DNA of 36,391 nt from Limisoma sp963601185 (GTDB lineage: Bacteria; Bacteroidota; Bacteroidia; Bacteroidales; Muribaculaceae): positions 1 through 36,391 of the forward strand of contig CAVCEE010000022.1 of NCBI GenBank assembly GCA_963601185.1. The letters are read 5' to 3'. The notes below the pieces were generated by a model. It was not told the origin of the DNA, ran no database searches, and was given only the letters and a program-made list of their open reading frames with translations. Shown in pieces: positions 33,755 to 36,391 of the stretch (positions are counted from its first letter, which is position 1; every line of letters starts with the position of its first letter). Made by a program: the position numbers and the translations under genes.

Positions 33755-35116
33755 CTATTGCAATTTTTTGATAATTTCATCTACTGAGAGTTCTTCCTGT
33801 TCGCCGACCGACATATTACGGAGAGTTATAGTTCCGTTTGCTAGTTCCGTCTCTCCGACGATGGCTACGTAAGGAGTGCTGTTGTCGTTGGCATAGCCCA
33901 TCTGTTTCTTCATCTTTGTGGATTCAGGATAGAGTTCACATGAGATTCCAGCTGCGCGCAATACTTTGATGTGCCTGAGGGAAGCGAGTGCTTCTGCTTC
34001 ACCGAAGTTGACAAACAACAAAGTAGTGCCTGTTTGTGTATCGGCTGGGTATAAATCCAATTGGTTGAGCACGTCATAGATGCGGTCTGCACCGAAAGAG
34101 ATGCCGACACCCGACACGCCTTGCAGCCCGAATACACCTGTAAGGTTGTCGTAGCGACCACCTCCTGTGATACTTCCGATTTGCACATCGTTGGCCTTGA
34201 CTTCAATGATTGTACCTGTGTAATAATTTAATCCGCGAGCGAGCGATACATCCAAATCAAGAGTTGCGTGGATGCCTATTTCGTTGGTCTTTGCAATCAC
34301 AAACTTCAATTCATCAATACCCTTTTTGCCTATTTCTGAATTAGCCAATAATGATTCAAGACTGTTGAGTTTATCTTCGTTTGTGCCTGCCAAGGTCAAC
34401 AACGGCTGCAATTGGTCGATAGCTGATTGGGAAAGACCTTTCTCCAATAGTTCGGCATTTACATTTTCAATGCCGATTTTGTCGATTTTGTCGATAGCGA
34501 CAGTAATGTCTACAATCTTCTCTGGTGCACCTATAACCTCTGCTATGCCTGAAAGCACCTTGCGGTTGTTGAGTTTAATGGTGATATTGATACCAAAGCG
34601 TTTAAAAACGTCATCGATTATCTGTAGCAAATCTATTTCGTTTAACAATGAGTCCGTTCCTACAATGTCGGCATCACACTGGTAAAATTCACGATAGCGG
34701 CCTTTTTGAGGTCTGTCGGCTCTCCACACTGGCTGTATCTGGAAACGCTTAAACGGAAATTGCAGTTCGGCTCTGTGTTGCACGACAAAGCGAGCGAAAG
34801 GGACTGTCAAATCGTAACGCAGTCCTTTTTCGCAGAGTGCATTGGTCAAGCGAGGACAGTTACGCTCTAGTAGTTGCTCGTCGGAAGCATTCTTTAAAAA
34901 GTCGCCAGAGTTGAGAATCTTGAAGAGCAATTTGTCGCCTTCGTCACCATATTTTCCCATAAGTGTAGACAGATTCTCCATTGCTGGAGTCTCGATTTGG
35001 CGGAAACCATGCAAGGCAAATACTTCTTTTATGGTGTTAAATATGTAATTACGCTTCGACATCTCGGCAGGGGAGAAATCACGCGTACCTTTTGGAATAG
35101 ACGGTTTTTGTGCCAT
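33755..35116 (-). CDS. hisS: Histidyl-tRNA synthetase
   Basis: A 453-residue class II aminoacyl-tRNA synthetase charging tRNA-His. It starts with the conserved P-K-G-T-R-D-F. Motif 2 includes F-Q-I-Q-P-V-W-R with Arg at 132, the His-specific loop reads L-A-R-G-L-N-Y-Y-T-G (292-301), and motif 3 G-V-G-I-S-F-G-A-D-R-I (about 336-346). A C-terminal anticodon-binding domain is complete. The ATG at 35116 fits the family start better than the codon at 35140, which lies close to the -7 box. Monocistronic; no attenuator or T-box-like leader is visible. Confidence 0.97.
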   Translation of the reverse strand: MAQKPSIPKGTRDFSPAEMSKRNYIFNTIKEVFALHGFRQIETPAMENLSTLMGKYGDEGDKLLFKILNSGDFLKNASDEQLLERNCPRLTNALCEKGLRYDLTVPFARFVVQHRAELQFPFKRFQIQPVWRADRPQKGRYREFYQCDADIVGTDSLLNEIDLLQIIDDVFKRFGINITIKLNNRKVLSGIAEVIGAPEKIVDITVAIDKIDKIGIENVNAELLEKGLSQSAIDQLQPLLTLAGTNEDKLNSLESLLANSEIGKKGIDELKFVIAKTNEIGIHATLDLDVSLARGLNYYTGTIIEVKANDVQIGSITGGGRYDNLTGVFGLQGVSGVGISFGADRIYDVLNQLDLYPADTQTGTTLLFVNFGEAEALASLRHIKVLRAAGISCELYPESTKMKKQMGYANDNSTPYVAIVGETELANGTITLRNMSVGEQEELSVDEIIKKLQ

Positions 35117-35141
35117 TTGATTTACTTTTAGAATTTGCATA

Positions 35142-35149
35142 CAAAATTA
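35142..35149 (-). promoter_or_regulatory. -7 promoter element of hisS
   Basis: Reads TAATTTTG on the minus strand, matching TAnnTTTG, 25 bases before the hisS ATG at 35116. No TTTG is found 19 bases upstream. Confidence 0.55.
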
Positions 35150-35283
35150 GTGAAATAATTTGTAATAGCCATTGTTTGTATGGCAAGGTTGGATAATGGA
35201 GGCAAATAACAAGGTTTGACCAGCAACATATCTCGGTCTCATCGTTGGTATATTGGGGCTTATCTCCCAATTGATCCTCTTTG

Positions 35284-35345
35284 CCGTAATTTGTTTAATT
35301 CTGTCCGTAATACATCTACAAAAAACTTGATGCAATGGCCGTAAT
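35284..35345 (+). repeat. Three direct copies of CCGTAAT before the acetyltransferase
   Basis: CCGTAAT occurs at 35284-35290, 35305-35311 and 35339-35345, start-to-start spacings 21 and 34 bases. The last copy runs into the -7 box. The 21-base spacing is about two helical turns. It may be a regulator-binding array or chance repetition in an AT-rich intergenic region. Confidence 0.3.
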
Positions 35346-35354
35346 TTTGCATCA
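35328..35354. promoter_or_regulatory. Putative operator overlapping the acetyltransferase promoter
   Basis: TGATGCAA (35328-35335) and TTGCATCA (35347-35354) are perfect 8-bp inverted arms separated by 11 bases, so arm centres are 19 bases apart. The right arm overlaps the -7 box TAATTTTG (35342-35349). This is the arrangement expected for a repressor dimer site. The regulator is not in the window. Confidence 0.5.
35342..35349 (+). promoter_or_regulatory. -7 promoter element of the acetyltransferase operon
   Basis: TAATTTTG matches TAnnTTTG, 26 bases before the ATG at 35376. The -33 region has no clear TTTG at 19 bases. Confidence 0.55.
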
Positions 35355-35375
35355 TAAGTAAATGTATAACAAACT

Positions 35376-35924
35376 ATGGAAGAAATCAGAATAGACGTAA
35401 CGAAACAGAGTAAAGAGGAACTGGAACTTGCCTCCCGTCAGGCTCAACTTGTCCATCAGTTCAACCACGCCTTGCCGTTCTCCGAAGAATGGTGGAGTTC
35501 GCAGAAGGAAATCTTCAAGGGAAAGTTAGGAGAGGGGTCGATAGTAGTGCCGCCGTTGACGGCAGTGCGCCCTCATATGGTTAGCATCGGACGGAACGTC
35601 ACGGTGATGAACGGTTGCTTGATAATGTCGGCTGGAGGTATCACCATCGAGGACGATGTTCAGATAGCCGCCAACGTGCAACTCATCAGCAACAACCACG
35701 ACCTCTACGAACGCAATGTCATCACTTGTCGTCCCGTACGCATCTGTAAGGGCGCATGGATAGGTGCGGGAAGCACCATCCTCCCCGGAGTAACGGTGGG
35801 CAAGCACGCTATTGTAGGAGCGGCTTCGGTAGTAACGAAGTCAGTACCCGATTATGCTGTTGTCGTGGGGAATCCCGCCAAGGTTATCAAGTATCTCGAC
35901 AAGGAGAGATTTGAAGACAAGTAA
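35376..35924 (+). CDS. Hexapeptide-repeat acyltransferase (maltose/galactoside O-acetyltransferase type)
   Basis: A 182-residue left-handed beta-helix acyltransferase of the LacA/Maa/NodL group, which moves an acetyl group from acetyl-CoA to a sugar or similar hydroxyl. Hexapeptide repeats of the I/V-G-x-x-x-x type run from about 68 to 165 (I-G-R-N-V-T, I-E-D-D-V-Q, I-G-A-G-S-T, V-G-K-H-A-I). The catalytic His is H108 in S-N-N-H-D-L. The helical N-terminal segment (1-50) is typical of the family. GC content by hand count is about 50-60% per line, above the central part of the window. It is followed after 33 bases by a flavoprotein gene. The acceptor is unknown. Confidence 0.88.
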   Translation: MEEIRIDVTKQSKEELELASRQAQLVHQFNHALPFSEEWWSSQKEIFKGKLGEGSIVVPPLTAVRPHMVSIGRNVTVMNGCLIMSAGGITIEDDVQIAANVQLISNNHDLYERNVITCRPVRICKGAWIGAGSTILPGVTVGKHAIVGAASVVTKSVPDYAVVVGNPAKVIKYLDKERFEDK

Positions 35925-35957
35925 AGGAATAAGGAACAACCAAAATACAGGAATATA

Positions 35958-36391
35958 ATGAATATAACAGTAATCACGGGCAGTGCCCACCGCAAAGGAA
36001 CGTCGGCTTTGCTTGCCGACAAGTTTATAGAGGGCGCAAGGGAGGCTGGACACGAGGTGTTTCGTTTCGACGCTGCGTTCAGGAATATCCATGGTTGCAT
36101 TGGTTGCGACTCTTGCAATAAGAAGGCTGACGGATGTGTGTTCAAGGATGATATGGAGGAACTCAATCCCCATTTGCTCGAAGCAGATGTCGTTGTCTTT
36201 GTATCACCCATCTACTACTTCAACATCAATGCTCAGTTGAAGAGTGTCATTGACCGCTTCTACGCCAACAACTCTGCCTTGCAGGGCAAAAAGAAGACTG
36301 CCCTTCTGCTCTCCATGGCCGATGTGTCCACAGCGTCTGCCGAAGGGGCGGAGCATTTCTTTAAGCATTTTGCCAACTATATGGGCTGGGA
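35958..36391 (+). CDS. Flavodoxin-like iron-sulfur flavoprotein / NADPH-dependent FMN reductase, 3' truncated by the window
   Basis: The first 144 codons are visible and the frame is open at the window edge. The protein begins with the flavodoxin-like FMN phosphate loop T-G-S-A-H-R-K-G-T-S (7-16). Cysteines 47, 50, 53 and 60 form C-x2-C-x2-C-x6-C, closely like the compact [4Fe-4S] motif of iron-sulfur flavoproteins. The substrate/flavin strand S-P-I-Y-Y-F-N-I-N is at about 83-91. Such proteins pass electrons between ferredoxin- or NAD(P)H-linked donors and small acceptors. Likely in one operon with the acetyltransferase. Cytosolic. Family good; partner and full length unknown. Confidence 0.85.
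   Translation, partial: MNITVITGSAHRKGTSALLADKFIEGAREAGHEVFRFDAAFRNIHGCIGCDSCNKKADGCVFKDDMEELNPHLLEADVVVFVSPIYYFNINAQLKSVIDRFYANNSALQGKKKTALLLSMADVSTASAEGAEHFFKHFANYMGW

Noticed and set aside
1..36391. CRISPR array, tRNA, rRNA, toxin-antitoxin, restriction or phage genes
   Set aside because: No regularly spaced repeats, cloverleaf sequences or protein motifs of these systems were seen on either strand.

Overview
The window reads as chromosomal DNA from a member of the order Bacteroidales (phylum Bacteroidota). Three independent signs support this. First, ten sites upstream of genes match the Bacteroidota -7 element TAnnTTTG, two of them with a TTTG -33 element at the expected 19-base spacing, and Shine-Dalgarno sequences are generally absent. 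Second, there are typical families of the order: a DUF5063 protein, an SLC45-like MFS carrier, a cyclophilin with a long insertion, and a BtuB/BtuG-like outer-membrane pair. Third, one protein carries a C-terminal sorting domain of the type IX secretion system, which fits Bacteroidales families that secrete by this route. No rRNA, tRNA, CRISPR array, insertion sequence or complete mobile element was found.

Layout. Bases 1-427 are GC-rich and hold no credible gene; they begin with a strong terminator for a gene left of the window. An SLC45-like sugar carrier (minus, 524-1867) diverges from a two-gene cell-wall peptide operon (2110-4422: NlpC/P60 endopeptidase and an enolase-superfamily dipeptide epimerase). 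A bidirectional terminator at 4441-4479 separates it from a converging minus-strand operon yicC-gmk-nadD-DUF5063-apeB (8364 down to 4524). From 8539 to 10998 an uncharacterised 124-residue protein, a cyclophilin and an M16 protease form a plus-strand operon. clpP-clpX follows (11132-13070).

A second plus-strand unit runs recQ, an RluA-type pseudouridine synthase, a small TonB-dependent receptor, a BtuG-like lipoprotein and a T9SS-sorted surface protein (13150-20395), with ATGA overlaps or gaps of a few bases. The last three resemble the vitamin B12 capture machinery of Bacteroidales, but here they lie behind recQ with no room for a cobalamin riboswitch. carA-carB, a secreted C1 peptidase, an ABC-F ATPase and an M13 peptidase (20573-30078) form the next long unit, closed by a terminator at 30101-30133. 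trmN6 starts 13 bases beyond it. A tryptophan-rich exported protein is paired with a FadL-family outer-membrane protein (30988-33665). hisS converges on a shared hairpin at 33686-33727. The last two genes, a hexapeptide acetyltransferase and a truncated iron-sulfur flavoprotein, are visibly more GC-rich than the centre of the window.

Most of the window is housekeeping. The points most worth a second look are the tryptophan-rich protein/FadL pair, the riboswitch-less B12-type operon fused to recQ, the Tat-like signal on the dipeptide epimerase, and a perfect inverted repeat overlapping the promoter of the acetyltransferase. I saw nothing that clearly amounts to a new defence or mobile system.
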